A stretch of 64,000 nucleotides of DNA, from assembly GCA_949282195.1 (NCBI GenBank), contig CASDOW010000011.1, positions 110,414 through 174,413 on the forward strand, read 5' to 3'. The number at the start of each line of letters is the position of its first letter. Position 1 is the stretch's first letter. A program made the position numbers and the translations under genes. The stretch comes from an uncultured bacterium. Lineage in GTDB: Bacteria; Cyanobacteriota; Vampirovibrionia; Gastranaerophilales; Gastranaerophilaceae. The notes under the pieces were generated by a model. That model saw only the letters and a list, made by a program, of their open reading frames with translations. It searched no databases and was not told the DNA's origin. Positions 16,326 to 25,297 of the stretch are shown here, in pieces.

Positions 16326-16967
16326 CTATTCTTTTTGACCTGCTCTTGCTCCGCAATAAGCATAAATAAAAGGTAAAATCTTATTTACGGGCACATAATC
16401 CAGAATTTTCTTAAAGCCTAAAGAAATTGTCATAATGATATCATCGAAATTTGCAATTGAATCTTTTATTGTATATTTTCTCTTTGGTTCATCATCATCT
16501 TTAAAAGCATTGTTTATGTTTGCTGCAGTCATTGCACCGCCTACCATGCCGATTATCGAGCCAATAATTTTCATAGGGGTGTTATTCAACTGCTTAACTC
16601 TTTCACAGATTTCCAAAGCAGAACTTACCATAAGCATAGGAATTGTAGTATTCATCATCTGAAAAGCAGCTTCGCGCCATTTTCTTTCTTTAGATTCTCT
16701 TGTTGCACCGACTGAACCTGCCAAAACACCACCAACATTTGCAGCTCCAGCAACAGCAAGCATTCTTGCAACTTCGTCAAGTGTTGTTTCCTTTTTAGGA
16801 AATCTTGAACATAAAGCCAAAGCGCAAGCAACACCTGCCGCAGAGCCAACAATAGCTTTGTAATTTCTGCTTTTGGCAGACGAATTATTATTCGATAAAT
16901 CCTCAGCATTTTTTTTGTAATGGCTGTAAGATTTAAAGTTAGGATATATTTTATTCTCTACTAACAT
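16326..16967 (-). CDS. Unknown membrane protein, probably lineage-specific
   Basis: 213 residues with an N-terminal polar stretch (MLVENKIYPNFKSYSHY) and several Ala/Gly-rich hydrophobic segments near 38-55, 68-90, 105-125 and 133-152, then a charged region and a C-terminal hydrophobic patch (VPVNKILPFIYAYCG). I do not recognise it. The style (short tyrosine-rich N-terminus, several weak membrane spans, no catalytic motif) recalls the proteins at 34766-35975. It has its own weak promoter (TATATTAAA-like) and no clear ribosome binding site. Confidence 0.6.
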   Translation of the reverse strand: MLVENKIYPNFKSYSHYKKNAEDLSNNNSSAKSRNYKAIVGSAAGVACALALCSRFPKKETTLDEVARMLAVAGAANVGGVLAGSVGATRESKERKWREAAFQMMNTTIPMLMVSSALEICERVKQLNNTPMKIIGSIIGMVGGAMTAANINNAFKDDDEPKRKYTIKDSIANFDDIIMTISLGFKKILDYVPVNKILPFIYAYCGARAGQKE

Positions 16968-17038
16968 AGTGTTTATTACTTCGCCATTTAATATAAAAGC
17001 AGAAAATAACTTTTTTTGCCAGTTTTATTTTTTAAAAC

Positions 17039-17179
17039 TTAAAGAACTTTTTCAAATTGATCTTTTGCAACACCGCACAAAGGACAAACCCAATCTTCAT
17101 TTAAATCTTCAAATTTAACATTGTCGTTTTCTTCTGGATTATAGATATAACCGCAAACTGTGCATAAATATTTATCCAT
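17039..17179 (-). CDS. Rubredoxin (46 aa)
   Basis: A short gene encoding 46 residues. It has both rubredoxin iron knuckles: [10 protein letters not shown] (C6, C9) and [10 protein letters not shown] (C32, C35), the conserved aromatic residues Y11, Y13 and W30, and the usual Asp/Glu-rich middle. Rubredoxins hold one iron on four cysteines and carry single electrons, in anaerobes often to superoxide reductase, rubrerythrin or oxygen-reducing flavoproteins. The ATG follows AAAGGAAAAG. It stands alone, with no partner gene nearby. Confidence 0.96.
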   Translation of the reverse strand: MDKYLCTVCGYIYNPEENDNVKFEDLNEDWVCPLCGVAKDQFEKVL

Positions 17180-17370
17180 ATCTTTTCCTTTCATTTTTAT
17201 TTATTCTAATACGACATATAAATTATAATATCGCCCTTTTTGGTTAAGGCAGATATTTAATTTAACTTTACAATTATTAACAATTAAAAACAAAAAAGCA
17301 ATAAAAACTTTAAAAATTACTTTAAATAAAATATAAGATAGATTTTAGCATACTAGAGGAGCACACACTT

Positions 17371-18543
17371 ATGGTTTCGGGAATTGGAATGACCACGACA
17401 AAGTGGGAACAATTACAAACAGAGTATTTAAATCAAAATTCACCTGTTAGAAGAAATTATTCAAACTATACAGCAGGATTAACAAACTCAACAGATAATC
17501 AAACAGACACTTTTGTAAGTTCAAAAGGTAATACCTGTACAGACGGCGCTGATGACGGTAAAATCGGATTATTCTCCGCGGTCGGAAATATTGTGGAAGG
17601 CGCAGGAAAAAGCGTTGTAAATGCAGTTAAAGGCGCATTTACGGATTCAAACGGAAATTTCTCGATAACTAAAACCTTAACTACTGTCGGAATGAGCGCG
17701 CTTTGTATTGCAGTTCCCGCAGTAGGAGTAGCACTTGCAGGTGTCGGACTCGCAACAGGCGGAACTAAGTTCGTAACAGGTGTTGCAACCGCACTAAATG
17801 CCGAAACAGACGCTGAGGCAAAAGACGCTTGGGAACAAGTAGGAGAAGGCGCACTAACAGTTGGCTTATCTGCAACAGGTGCAAAAGCATCAATGAAAGC
17901 AGTGCAAAATTCTTCTTCAGTCGGAGCATTAACTTCATTTAAGCAAGGCTCAAGCTTTACCCAAAATCCATTGGGCTATGTAAAAGCGCTGGGTCAAGAC
18001 ATGTTATCTTCAACCAAAAACAGTATCGGTAAAATAAAATCAGATGCAACCACGCTATACGAAGGGGCGCGATTATATAAAATGAGAAAATCCGTTGCAA
18101 ACCAAAAAGGCGCTCTCACGGCCGAAGAGTTATCGCAACAAAATAAACTTGATGCACTTGAAGCATTTTCACCCGATAAAGTAAAAACAGTTGCCGATAA
18201 TATGGCTAATTTAAAATCAAACATCAAAAATACCGCTACACAATTTGGTACACATGTTAAAAGCGCGATAAATCCAAGTAATATTAGGGCAAATATTACA
18301 AATTTACTGCAAAAGAAAGGCGGACAAGGACTCCTAACAACACTAAAAACAAACATCAAAAATAACGGTTCAATTGTACAAAATGTTCTTTCAAAACTTT
18401 CTTCAACCCAAAAAACAATATACTCTGCCCTAACTAAAGAAGGTGCAAGCTATAATACGCTCGTTCAAAAATACGGATATGACAACGTAATCGGAGTATT
18501 AGAGGTCCTTGGAAGTTACAGATTACTGGATGAAAATATATAA
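17371..18543 (+). CDS. Unknown Ala/Thr/Ser-rich protein with a glycine-rich hydrophobic segment
   Basis: 390 residues, not recognised. Residues 1-60 are Asn/Thr/Ser-rich; residues 104-130 are a Gly/Ala/Val hydrophobic stretch that may span or insert into a membrane (SALCIAVPAVGVALAGVG); the next 200 residues are helical, with charged KMRKSVANQKGALTAEELSQ and heptad-like runs; the end (GASYNTLVQKYGYDNVIGVLE) could be a small helical domain. It has a strong AGAGGAG 9 bases before the ATG and a strong terminator 33 bases after the stop, so it is a single well-expressed unit. An exported or effector-like role is possible but not shown. Confidence 0.7.
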   Translation: MVSGIGMTTTKWEQLQTEYLNQNSPVRRNYSNYTAGLTNSTDNQTDTFVSSKGNTCTDGADDGKIGLFSAVGNIVEGAGKSVVNAVKGAFTDSNGNFSITKTLTTVGMSALCIAVPAVGVALAGVGLATGGTKFVTGVATALNAETDAEAKDAWEQVGEGALTVGLSATGAKASMKAVQNSSSVGALTSFKQGSSFTQNPLGYVKALGQDMLSSTKNSIGKIKSDATTLYEGARLYKMRKSVANQKGALTAEELSQQNKLDALEAFSPDKVKTVADNMANLKSNIKNTATQFGTHVKSAINPSNIRANITNLLQKKGGQGLLTTLKTNIKNNGSIVQNVLSKLSSTQKTIYSALTKEGASYNTLVQKYGYDNVIGVLEVLGSYRLLDENI

Positions 18544-18575
18544 ACATAAATACAACTACAACAACAAAACAACAC

Positions 18576-18604
18576 ATAAGGGCGGTTAATTAAATCGCCC
18601 TTAT
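18576..18604 (+). terminator. Intrinsic terminator, probably bidirectional
   Basis: A 9-bp stem (ATAAGGGCG / CGCCCTTAT) with an 11-base AT-rich loop, followed on the plus strand by a T-rich run. It lies between two convergent genes and its 3' arm runs into the stop end of the ABC-2 permease gene, so it may serve both. Confidence 0.75.
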
Positions 18605-19719
18605 TCTATTTTTCTTTTAAAGCTAAACCTTGCAATCATAAGCGAAAATATCGCAATTAAAATCAAAGGAATTAAATTTAAAAACACAGTCCCTATATCC
18701 ATATTTTTAAAATAAACCCCCTTAATTATAAGCATATAATATCTTATGGGGTTAAATGCACTTATATATTGAAAAAATAAAGGCATATCTTCAACAGGGG
18801 AAACAAACCCTGATAATAATACAGCAGGCATTTGAAAAGCGAAAACACCTAAAATTGCCTGTTGCTGGGTATAAGCTAAAGATGAGATAAATAACCCCAC
18901 GCCGATTATAGAAAATAAAGAAATAAATGTTGCAAAAAAATAAAGAATAATCGAACCCATAAAGGGAACCTTAAATAAAAACGCTACAATTAAAGTTATT
19001 ATAATTGATGAAATAAATGCAGTAATTAAAGGGGGCACTGTTTTTGAAAACAAAATCTCATCATAAGATAAAGGACTAACCAATAATTGATTAAAAGTTC
19101 CCAATTCTCTTTCTCTAGCTATTGATAACGCTGATAATAATAAACTCAAAACCAAAGACAACATTACAATCATGCTGACTGTTAAAAACCATTTATATTC
19201 AATATTTGGGTTAAACCAATTTCTAATAACTACATTAATTGAAGGTGATGTTATATTAAATTTTTTTTCAAGCTCCGAATTATATTCTGAAATAATTGAA
19301 TTTGCATATCCTGAAGCTAAACTGGCCGAATTTGTCTGTCTGCCGTCTGCTATAACTAATACATCAGTTGAAGATTGTTTATTGATTGCTTTTGCAAAAT
19401 CGTTTTGAATAATTATCCCTAATTGAGATTTTTTTAGGTCAATATCTTCTCTAAATTCCTTTGTGGTTTTTGGAAAATATATTTTTCTAAACCATTTTGA
19501 AGCACTAAATCTTGAAATCAACTCTCTTGAATAATATGTATTAGAATAATCCATAACGGATATATCTATATTTCTAACTTCAAGAGTAATAGCTTGAGCA
19601 AATACAAAAAGCTGTAATATCGGAGGGAAAATAATTAAAGCTCTATTTTTCGGATCTTTAAAAATAGCCAAAAACTCTTTTTTAATTAACGCTTTTACTC
19701 TGATTAATCTTCCTTGCAT
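18601..19719 (-). CDS. ABC-2-type permease (YbhR/YhhJ-like), second of two
   Basis: 372 residues. The layout is that of ABC-2 exporters: one N-terminal membrane helix (about 24-45), a large periplasmic domain (46-175), then five membrane helices (about 178-200, 225-247, 257-280, 288-310, 343-362). The motif RERELGTFNQLLVSPLSYDEI is the conserved cytoplasmic loop that contacts the ATPase. It overlaps the preceding permease gene by 16 bases and pairs with it to form the membrane channel of the TolC-HlyD-ABC system. Substrates of such systems are drugs, lipids or metabolites; not readable here. Confidence 0.88.
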   Translation of the reverse strand: MQGRLIRVKALIKKEFLAIFKDPKNRALIIFPPILQLFVFAQAITLEVRNIDISVMDYSNTYYSRELISRFSASKWFRKIYFPKTTKEFREDIDLKKSQLGIIIQNDFAKAINKQSSTDVLVIADGRQTNSASLASGYANSIISEYNSELEKKFNITSPSINVVIRNWFNPNIEYKWFLTVSMIVMLSLVLSLLLSALSIARERELGTFNQLLVSPLSYDEILFSKTVPPLITAFISSIIITLIVAFLFKVPFMGSIILYFFATFISLFSIIGVGLFISSLAYTQQQAILGVFAFQMPAVLLSGFVSPVEDMPLFFQYISAFNPIRYYMLIIKGVYFKNMDIGTVFLNLIPLILIAIFSLMIARFSFKRKIE

Positions 19720-20828
19720 TTTTCAAGCCTCAAATTAATATTTCGATAAACCAAAAAGAAAAGTAAAATCCCTAAAATTCCGAGAAAAATTGAATTTATA
19801 ATTACAATTTTCCATATTGTTCCTGCCATAAACTCGCTTTGAATAAATATAATAAAATACCTTGGAGGTAATATTGCAGTTAAATATTGAAAAAACTTGG
19901 GCATGGATGAAATAGGGTAAATCAGCCCTGATAACATTAAAGCGGGCAACAAGCCAAAAGACAACGCCATTTGAGAAGAAGAAAACTGCTCTTTATAAGA
20001 TGAACTTATGGTTAAGCCTACCCCAAGACAACAAAACAAATACAATCCACCCACCAAAATTAAAACAAAAATATTGCCCCTAAAAGGAATTTGAAAAATA
20101 ACAGTACACAAGAAAATATTAAAAACAAAAGACAACATCCCTAATATAAAATAAGGAACATATTTTCCAATAACAAAATTCATCCTTGTTATTCTCGTGG
20201 CATAAAGGCTTTCAATCGTCCCTCTTTCCCATTCTCTTGAAATTACAAGCGCAGTTAACAGCATGCCGATTAAATTCATAGTAATTGCCAATGACCCCGG
20301 CAAAATAAAAAAGTGAGAATTAATATCTTGGTTATACCAAAAACGAATATCGGAATTTATCAAAGGCTTTCTTGTATTAAATTTAAAATCAGAATTTTGA
20401 CTTAACCACAAATTCAAAACAGACATACAATAACTCTGCACAAAATTAGCCAAATTCGCTTCAGACCCGTCTGTAATAACTAAAACATCTGCTTTTTTAC
20501 TGTTAATTAAATTTTTTGTAAAATCATTAGGCAAAATTATTGCCCCTTTTAGGCGTGAATTTTGAATTTCTTTATACATCTCATCCTTTGAATAAAAATA
20601 TCTTGTTTTAATGTAATCGCTATGATTAAACGAATTAACAAGAGTTGATATTTTAGGATTGATATCATCATTTTTAATTCCTAAAGTAATTTTTACCGTA
20701 TCAAGATTAACTCCATAACGATATAAAAATAAAATCATTAAAGGCAAGACAAAGGCGATTAATATACTCGAAAAATCCCTTATGATTTGATAAAATTCTT
20801 TTTTAATTAAAGCAAAATAAATATTCAT
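19704..20828 (-). CDS. ABC-2-type permease (YbhS/YhhJ-like), first of two
   Basis: 374 residues with the same layout as its downstream neighbour: N-terminal helix (about 17-37), a periplasmic domain with SDIRFWYNQDINSHFF, and a C-terminal bundle of helices. The cytoplasmic loop is SREWERGTIESLYATRITR, typical of this family. Its ATG overlaps the stop of the double-ATPase gene (ATGA), indicating coupled synthesis of the complex. The two permeases are clearly related to each other but not near-identical, so the channel is a heterodimer. Confidence 0.88.
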   Translation of the reverse strand: MNIYFALIKKEFYQIIRDFSSILIAFVLPLMILFLYRYGVNLDTVKITLGIKNDDINPKISTLVNSFNHSDYIKTRYFYSKDEMYKEIQNSRLKGAIILPNDFTKNLINSKKADVLVITDGSEANLANFVQSYCMSVLNLWLSQNSDFKFNTRKPLINSDIRFWYNQDINSHFFILPGSLAITMNLIGMLLTALVISREWERGTIESLYATRITRMNFVIGKYVPYFILGMLSFVFNIFLCTVIFQIPFRGNIFVLILVGGLYLFCCLGVGLTISSSYKEQFSSSQMALSFGLLPALMLSGLIYPISSMPKFFQYLTAILPPRYFIIFIQSEFMAGTIWKIVIINSIFLGILGILLFFLVYRNINLRLEKCKED

Positions 20829-22309
20829 TTTTTTGCCTCCCTTATAACCTTAATAAAAGCGTCTTGCATATCTTTTGCGTTTGCTTTTACAATTATATTT
20901 GAAGGAGTATCGAGCGCTATAATTTCACCGTTATAAAATAAGCTGATATTATCACAAAACCTTGCTTCATCCATAAAATGAGTTGTAACTAAAACGCTTA
21001 CTCCTATTCTTGATAACGCTTTAATATGAGTCCAGAATTCCCTTCTTGAAATAGCATCTACCCCTGATGTTGGTTCATCTAAAAATAATACAGGAGGCTC
21101 ATGGATTATAGCACACCCTAAAGAAAGCCTTTGTTTAAAGCCTAAAGGCAAAAATTCCGTTATAGTATTTTTATATTTTTCAAGATTAAATATCTCTAAA
21201 ATCATCGATATTCTTTTTTTTCTTTCTTTTCTGTTTAACCCGTAGGCTCCGGAGAAAAAATCCAAGTTATCCATAACAGATAATCTTGAATACAAGGAAA
21301 ACTTTTGAGCCATATAACCAAGGTAACTTCTTGCTTTTGTTGGTTCTTTTTCAACATCAACCCCCATAATATAGCCCTTGCCGCCTGTTGGCTTAATTAG
21401 AGCACACATCATTTTAAAAGTTGTGGATTTTCCTGCTCCGTTAGGGCCCAAAAGCCCAAAAATCTCACCCTTTTTTATACAAAATGTGTTATTTTTTACC
21501 GCCCAAAAATCGCCATATCTTTTAGATAAATTATCCGCAACAACAATACATTCTTGATTATGCTCTGTAATATGGTAGTTTTTAGCTATTATTGACGGTT
21601 TTTCAATATAACCCCCCATAAGCTCTATTACTTTTTTTTCAAATTGTTCTATGTTTTCTCCAAGAGTCTTTGTATTACCCTGAAAAATAACTTTTCCTTT
21701 ATCTAAAATAATCGATAAATCAAAATTATAAGATTCATCCAAATATGAACTTGACCAGATAACCGTTGTATTTTTGTTAATCATTTTTTTAACAAGCTCC
21801 AAAAGTTCAATTCGAGATAACGGATCAACTCCGACAGAAGGCTCATCTAAAATTAACAACTTAGGCTCGCCCAATAAACAACAAGCAAGCGCAAGCTTCT
21901 GTTTCATTCCGCCTGACAAATCTCTTGCAAGACGCTTTTTAAAAGGTTCAAGAGTAGTAAATTTCAAAAGTTCATCAAAATTACTTTGAGATTTTTTTAA
22001 TTGAGCATATAATTGAAGATTTTCTATTACGGTCAAATCCTCATACAGACCAAATTTTTGAGGCATATAACCATATAAGGATACAAGCTTATCTTTTTCT
22101 TTTTGGGGATTAAAGCCAAGAGTAGTAATTTTACCGCTATCAGAACACAATAACCCTGCAATAAGCCTTAAAAGAGTGGTCTTGCCTGAACCATCCGCTC
22201 CTAAGATTGCTATAATTCTGCCTTCTTCAAGATTTAAACTGATATTATCAAGTGCTTTACTATCTTTTGAAAAAGTTTTTACTAAATTTCTTATCTCGAC
22301 ACTATTCAA
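20825..22309 (-). CDS. Fused double ABC ATPase of YbhF type
   Basis: 494 residues with two ATPase domains in one chain. The first has Walker A GADGSGKTT (about 37-45), signature LSGGMKQKLAL and Walker B LLILDEPS; the second has Walker A GPNGAGKST, Walker B VLFLDEPTSGVD, and the unusual signature LPLGFKQRLSLG in place of LSGGQ. That substitution is characteristic of the second half of YbhF-like proteins. The start is a TTG with GAGG upstream; there is no ATG near the conserved N-terminus. It powers export through the two permeases. Confidence 0.92.
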   Translation of the reverse strand: MNSVEIRNLVKTFSKDSKALDNISLNLEEGRIIAILGADGSGKTTLLRLIAGLLCSDSGKITTLGFNPQKEKDKLVSLYGYMPQKFGLYEDLTVIENLQLYAQLKKSQSNFDELLKFTTLEPFKKRLARDLSGGMKQKLALACCLLGEPKLLILDEPSVGVDPLSRIELLELVKKMINKNTTVIWSSSYLDESYNFDLSIILDKGKVIFQGNTKTLGENIEQFEKKVIELMGGYIEKPSIIAKNYHITEHNQECIVVADNLSKRYGDFWAVKNNTFCIKKGEIFGLLGPNGAGKSTTFKMMCALIKPTGGKGYIMGVDVEKEPTKARSYLGYMAQKFSLYSRLSVMDNLDFFSGAYGLNRKERKKRISMILEIFNLEKYKNTITEFLPLGFKQRLSLGCAIIHEPPVLFLDEPTSGVDAISRREFWTHIKALSRIGVSVLVTTHFMDEARFCDNISLFYNGEIIALDTPSNIIVKANAKDMQDAFIKVIREAKK

Positions 22310-22312
22310 AAC

Positions 22313-23161
22313 TTAAGCCTCGTAAATCGGTATTTCAATAGTTACAGGCATGCCTTGGCGCAAATATTCATCAACTTCATCAATATAGACTCTAATTCGA
22401 TACATTAAATCCACTCTTAAATCTTGTGTTTGGACTGTTTTTGGGGTAAATTCAGCAACAGGAGAAATATAGCCGATATAGCCTTCATATTTTTTCTTTT
22501 GCTTAGTTTTAGGATCAATGGTATCTGTATAAACATAAGCTTTATTTCCATATTTTATATTGCCTAAATCAGTTTCTTTAATATATGTTCTAACCCATAT
22601 CGGCTTATTTAAGCTCATAACATAAACTATTTGATTAGCATTAACTCTGGCACCTTTTTCCTGCGCTCTTGTAGTTATTATGCCGTCTTGCAGGGCATAG
22701 AGTTTTGTATAATAAAGCTGATTTTTTTGATATTCCAAATTAGCATTACTTAACCCGTATTTAGCTTTTGAAATATCTTTGTTATTAAAAAGGGTTGTGC
22801 AATCTTGTTTTGACAGCGTTCCATCGAAACATAAAGGATGATTTCTTTGATATTTTGAGTTATCTTCGAGCATTTGAGAATAGGAAGATTTTTTTTCAAA
22901 ATATGCTTTTTTATAATTTGCCTTATAATCCCTATCATCAATAGTGGCTAATAAATCGCCTTTTTTAACATAATCCCCTTCTTCAAAAAAAACATTGTTA
23001 ATTATCCCTGCCACCTGAAAAGACATGTCAACTTGTCTTATTTCAATGTTGCCGTAAGTTTTAATGGATGAAATCGGTTTTTTATAAAAAAAGAAAAACA
23101 ATACAACTGCTAAAACCAAAATCAAAACTATGCCAATTATAATTAACAACTTTTTTTTCAT
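22313..23161 (-). CDS. HlyD-family membrane-fusion protein (YbhG-like)
   Basis: 282 residues. An N-terminal anchor (about 5-27) is followed by a biotinyl-lipoyl-like half (VDMSFQVAGIINNVFFEEGDY / VKKGDLLATIDDRDY), a helical hairpin of moderate length, the second lipoyl half with DGIITTRAQEKGARV, and a beta-barrel domain. It joins the inner-membrane ABC exporter to the TolC channel across the periplasm. An oddity is the hairpin insert with two cysteines (HPLCFDGTLSKQDCTTLF), which could form a disulfide outside the cytoplasm. Start overlaps the TolC gene's stop by 4 bases. Confidence 0.92.
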   Translation of the reverse strand: MKKKLLIIIGIVLILVLAVVLFFFFYKKPISSIKTYGNIEIRQVDMSFQVAGIINNVFFEEGDYVKKGDLLATIDDRDYKANYKKAYFEKKSSYSQMLEDNSKYQRNHPLCFDGTLSKQDCTTLFNNKDISKAKYGLSNANLEYQKNQLYYTKLYALQDGIITTRAQEKGARVNANQIVYVMSLNKPIWVRTYIKETDLGNIKYGNKAYVYTDTIDPKTKQKKKYEGYIGYISPVAEFTPKTVQTQDLRVDLMYRIRVYIDEVDEYLRQGMPVTIEIPIYEA

Positions 23162-24486
23162 AATTCACCGCCAACTGCCTTATATAATGTGAAATAATCA
23201 ATCAAACGAGTAGCTTTTGCACTTGCTTGCAACTGTTCTTTTTGTAAAAGCGAAGCTTTATCGTTTAAAAAATCAATTTTTGAAATTGTACCTCTTTTGT
23301 ATTTTTTTTCTGATGAGTTAAAATTCTTCTTTTCGAGCTCAACTTTATATCTTGAAGTTTCTTCAGCATTTTTATCCTGCTTAATCAAATTCAATGCGTC
23401 ATTTATTTCTTTAATAGCATTTAAGTCAGCCTGTTTATAATTTTCGACAAGCTCATAATATCTTGCTTTCTTGATTTTTAAATTTGCAATTTTTTCTCCG
23501 CCTTTAAAAATATCCTGCGTTGCACCCGCTAAAAGATACGCAAAAGAAGAATTCCAAGAAAAGAAATTCCCGCCCCCTGCTGTATCAAAAGCAAGAAAAC
23601 CCGTTATATTAAAACTTGGAAAAAATTCTTTTTTAGCAACAGTAACATCAATTTTTGCGCTTTTTAACCTGTTTTCAATTTCAATTAAATCGGGTCTTGA
23701 ATAGATTAAATCAGAACTTATTATTTCAGGAATTGAATCAATATATTCAAATTTTTCCAGTTTTCCTCTTTTGATATCTTTGTAATTATTTGCGCTTTGA
23801 CCGATTAAACTGGAAAAATTATATAATGCCGTATTTTGTTTTTTAACTAAATTATCATAAATTATTTTTTGATTTTCATAATCTTCTTTTGATGAATTTA
23901 AACCAAAAATATCCAAAACTCCGTATCGAAATTTATAATCATTAGAAATAGAATTAAATCTTTTATTTTTAATTACCTCAATTTGTTTTTCTATTAAATA
24001 ATCAAGTAATAAAATATTTACATATGTACTTGCAACATCGGTTAATAATGAAATATAAGTTGCTTTTTGGTTTGCAATTTGTGCTTTGTAGAGTTTTTCT
24101 TTTGAACGGGTTTTATCTCTGTTCTTTAAAAGAAAATCAGCCTCATAGCTTGCCCTTAAAGGTAAAATAAAAGAATTTTTATCAATTAAAATATTTACGT
24201 CATTTTTTGGAAAATGCGCACCAAGATAATTTCCGGAAACAGAAGCAGAGGGGAGCTCTTTTGCCAATTGAGAATTTATCTCATATCTGTATTGTTCAAG
24301 CCTTTTATTTGCAGCTTTCAGGTCATGGTTGTTAACAAGCGCTTCTTTTATATATTCATCTAAATGATTATCATTAAATCGAGAGAAAAAATCTACCTTT
24401 GGAAATTGAGCCGACGCAATTTCAACAAATAAAATCTGAAATATTAAAGCTAAAACTAAAATCCTCATACAAGGATTTTTTATCAT
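23158..24486 (-). CDS. TolC-family outer-membrane efflux protein
   Basis: 442 residues with a signal peptide (hydrophobic 8-26, ASA before QFPKV). The two tandem outer-membrane-efflux repeats are seen, with the first starting at IKEALVNNHDLKAANKRLEQYR and the second with YSRPDLIEIENRLKSAKIDVTVAKKEFFPSF, which includes the RPDL and PS motifs of NodT/OprM types. It forms the trimeric outer-membrane exit duct of the export system encoded by the four genes that follow. A second ATG at residue 7 could be the real start and gives a more typical signal peptide. No lipobox Cys is present. Confidence 0.92.
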   Translation of the reverse strand: MIKNPCMRILVLALIFQILFVEIASAQFPKVDFFSRFNDNHLDEYIKEALVNNHDLKAANKRLEQYRYEINSQLAKELPSASVSGNYLGAHFPKNDVNILIDKNSFILPLRASYEADFLLKNRDKTRSKEKLYKAQIANQKATYISLLTDVASTYVNILLLDYLIEKQIEVIKNKRFNSISNDYKFRYGVLDIFGLNSSKEDYENQKIIYDNLVKKQNTALYNFSSLIGQSANNYKDIKRGKLEKFEYIDSIPEIISSDLIYSRPDLIEIENRLKSAKIDVTVAKKEFFPSFNITGFLAFDTAGGGNFFSWNSSFAYLLAGATQDIFKGGEKIANLKIKKARYYELVENYKQADLNAIKEINDALNLIKQDKNAEETSRYKVELEKKNFNSSEKKYKRGTISKIDFLNDKASLLQKEQLQASAKATRLIDYFTLYKAVGGEL

Positions 24487-24534
24487 TTTAATTTATTTTT
24501 AAATAGGACAGGTCAACTAGCTTAATAGATAATT

Positions 24535-25296
24535 TTATCTAACCGAGATATTCGCCTTTTTTAAATCTGATTTTAATTTTTCAATAGGCAAAGTATCATA
24601 ATGGAATATTGAAGCTGCAAGCGCAGCATCGACTTTTGTTTTATTAAAAACATCAATAAAATGTTTTGAATTTGCTCCGGCACCGCCTGAGGCTATAACA
24701 GGAATATGAACAGCATTTGATATTAAATTATTTAATTCAATATCAAACCCTTTTTGCGTTCCATCGTAATCCATTGAAGTTAAAAGAATTTCCCCCGCAC
24801 CCAATTCTTCAACTCTTTTTGCCCAATCAATCGCTTTTAGGCCGGTATTTACTTTTCCCGCGTTAATATAAATCCAAAAATCATTATCTTCTTTTTTAGC
24901 ATCAAGTGCCGCCACAATACATTGAGAACCAAAATATTCAGCACAAGTACTAATTAAATCAGGGTTTTTAACAATAGCCGAATTAAAAGAAATCTTATCC
25001 GCACCTGCTTCTAAAATTGCTCTTATATCATCAAGTGAGCTTATTCCGCCGCCGACAGTGAAAGGAATAAAGACCTCTTTTGCAACTTTCTCAACAAGCT
25101 CAACTATTGTTTTTCTTTTTTCGTTTGTAGCTGTAATATCAAGAAAAACAAGCTCATCTGCCCCTGATTTAGAATATTTTTTAGCCAGTTCAATCGGAGA
25201 GCCCACTTCTTTTAAATTTTCAAAATTAATACCCTTAACGGTTTTGCCGTCTTTTACATCAAGACAAGGAATAATTCTTTTTGTTAAATTATTCAT
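24535..25296 (-). CDS. hisF: Imidazole glycerol phosphate synthase cyclase subunit HisF
   Basis: 253 residues, full length (beta/alpha barrel). The N-terminus [16 protein letters not shown] contains the first catalytic Asp (LDVK), and the second is in [13 protein letters not shown]; both are essential for ring closure. [12 protein letters not shown] and ASGGAG bind the phosphates of the substrate PRFAR. It works with the glutaminase HisH in histidine synthesis; no other his gene is in the window. It follows the GGDEF gene with one base between and so is probably co-transcribed with it, an unusual pairing. Confidence 0.96.
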   Translation of the reverse strand: MNNLTKRIIPCLDVKDGKTVKGINFENLKEVGSPIELAKKYSKSGADELVFLDITATNEKRKTIVELVEKVAKEVFIPFTVGGGISSLDDIRAILEAGADKISFNSAIVKNPDLISTCAEYFGSQCIVAALDAKKEDNDFWIYINAGKVNTGLKAIDWAKRVEELGAGEILLTSMDYDGTQKGFDIELNNLISNAVHIPVIASGGAGANSKHFIDVFNKTKVDAALAASIFHYDTLPIEKLKSDLKKANISVR

Positions 25297-25297
25297 C

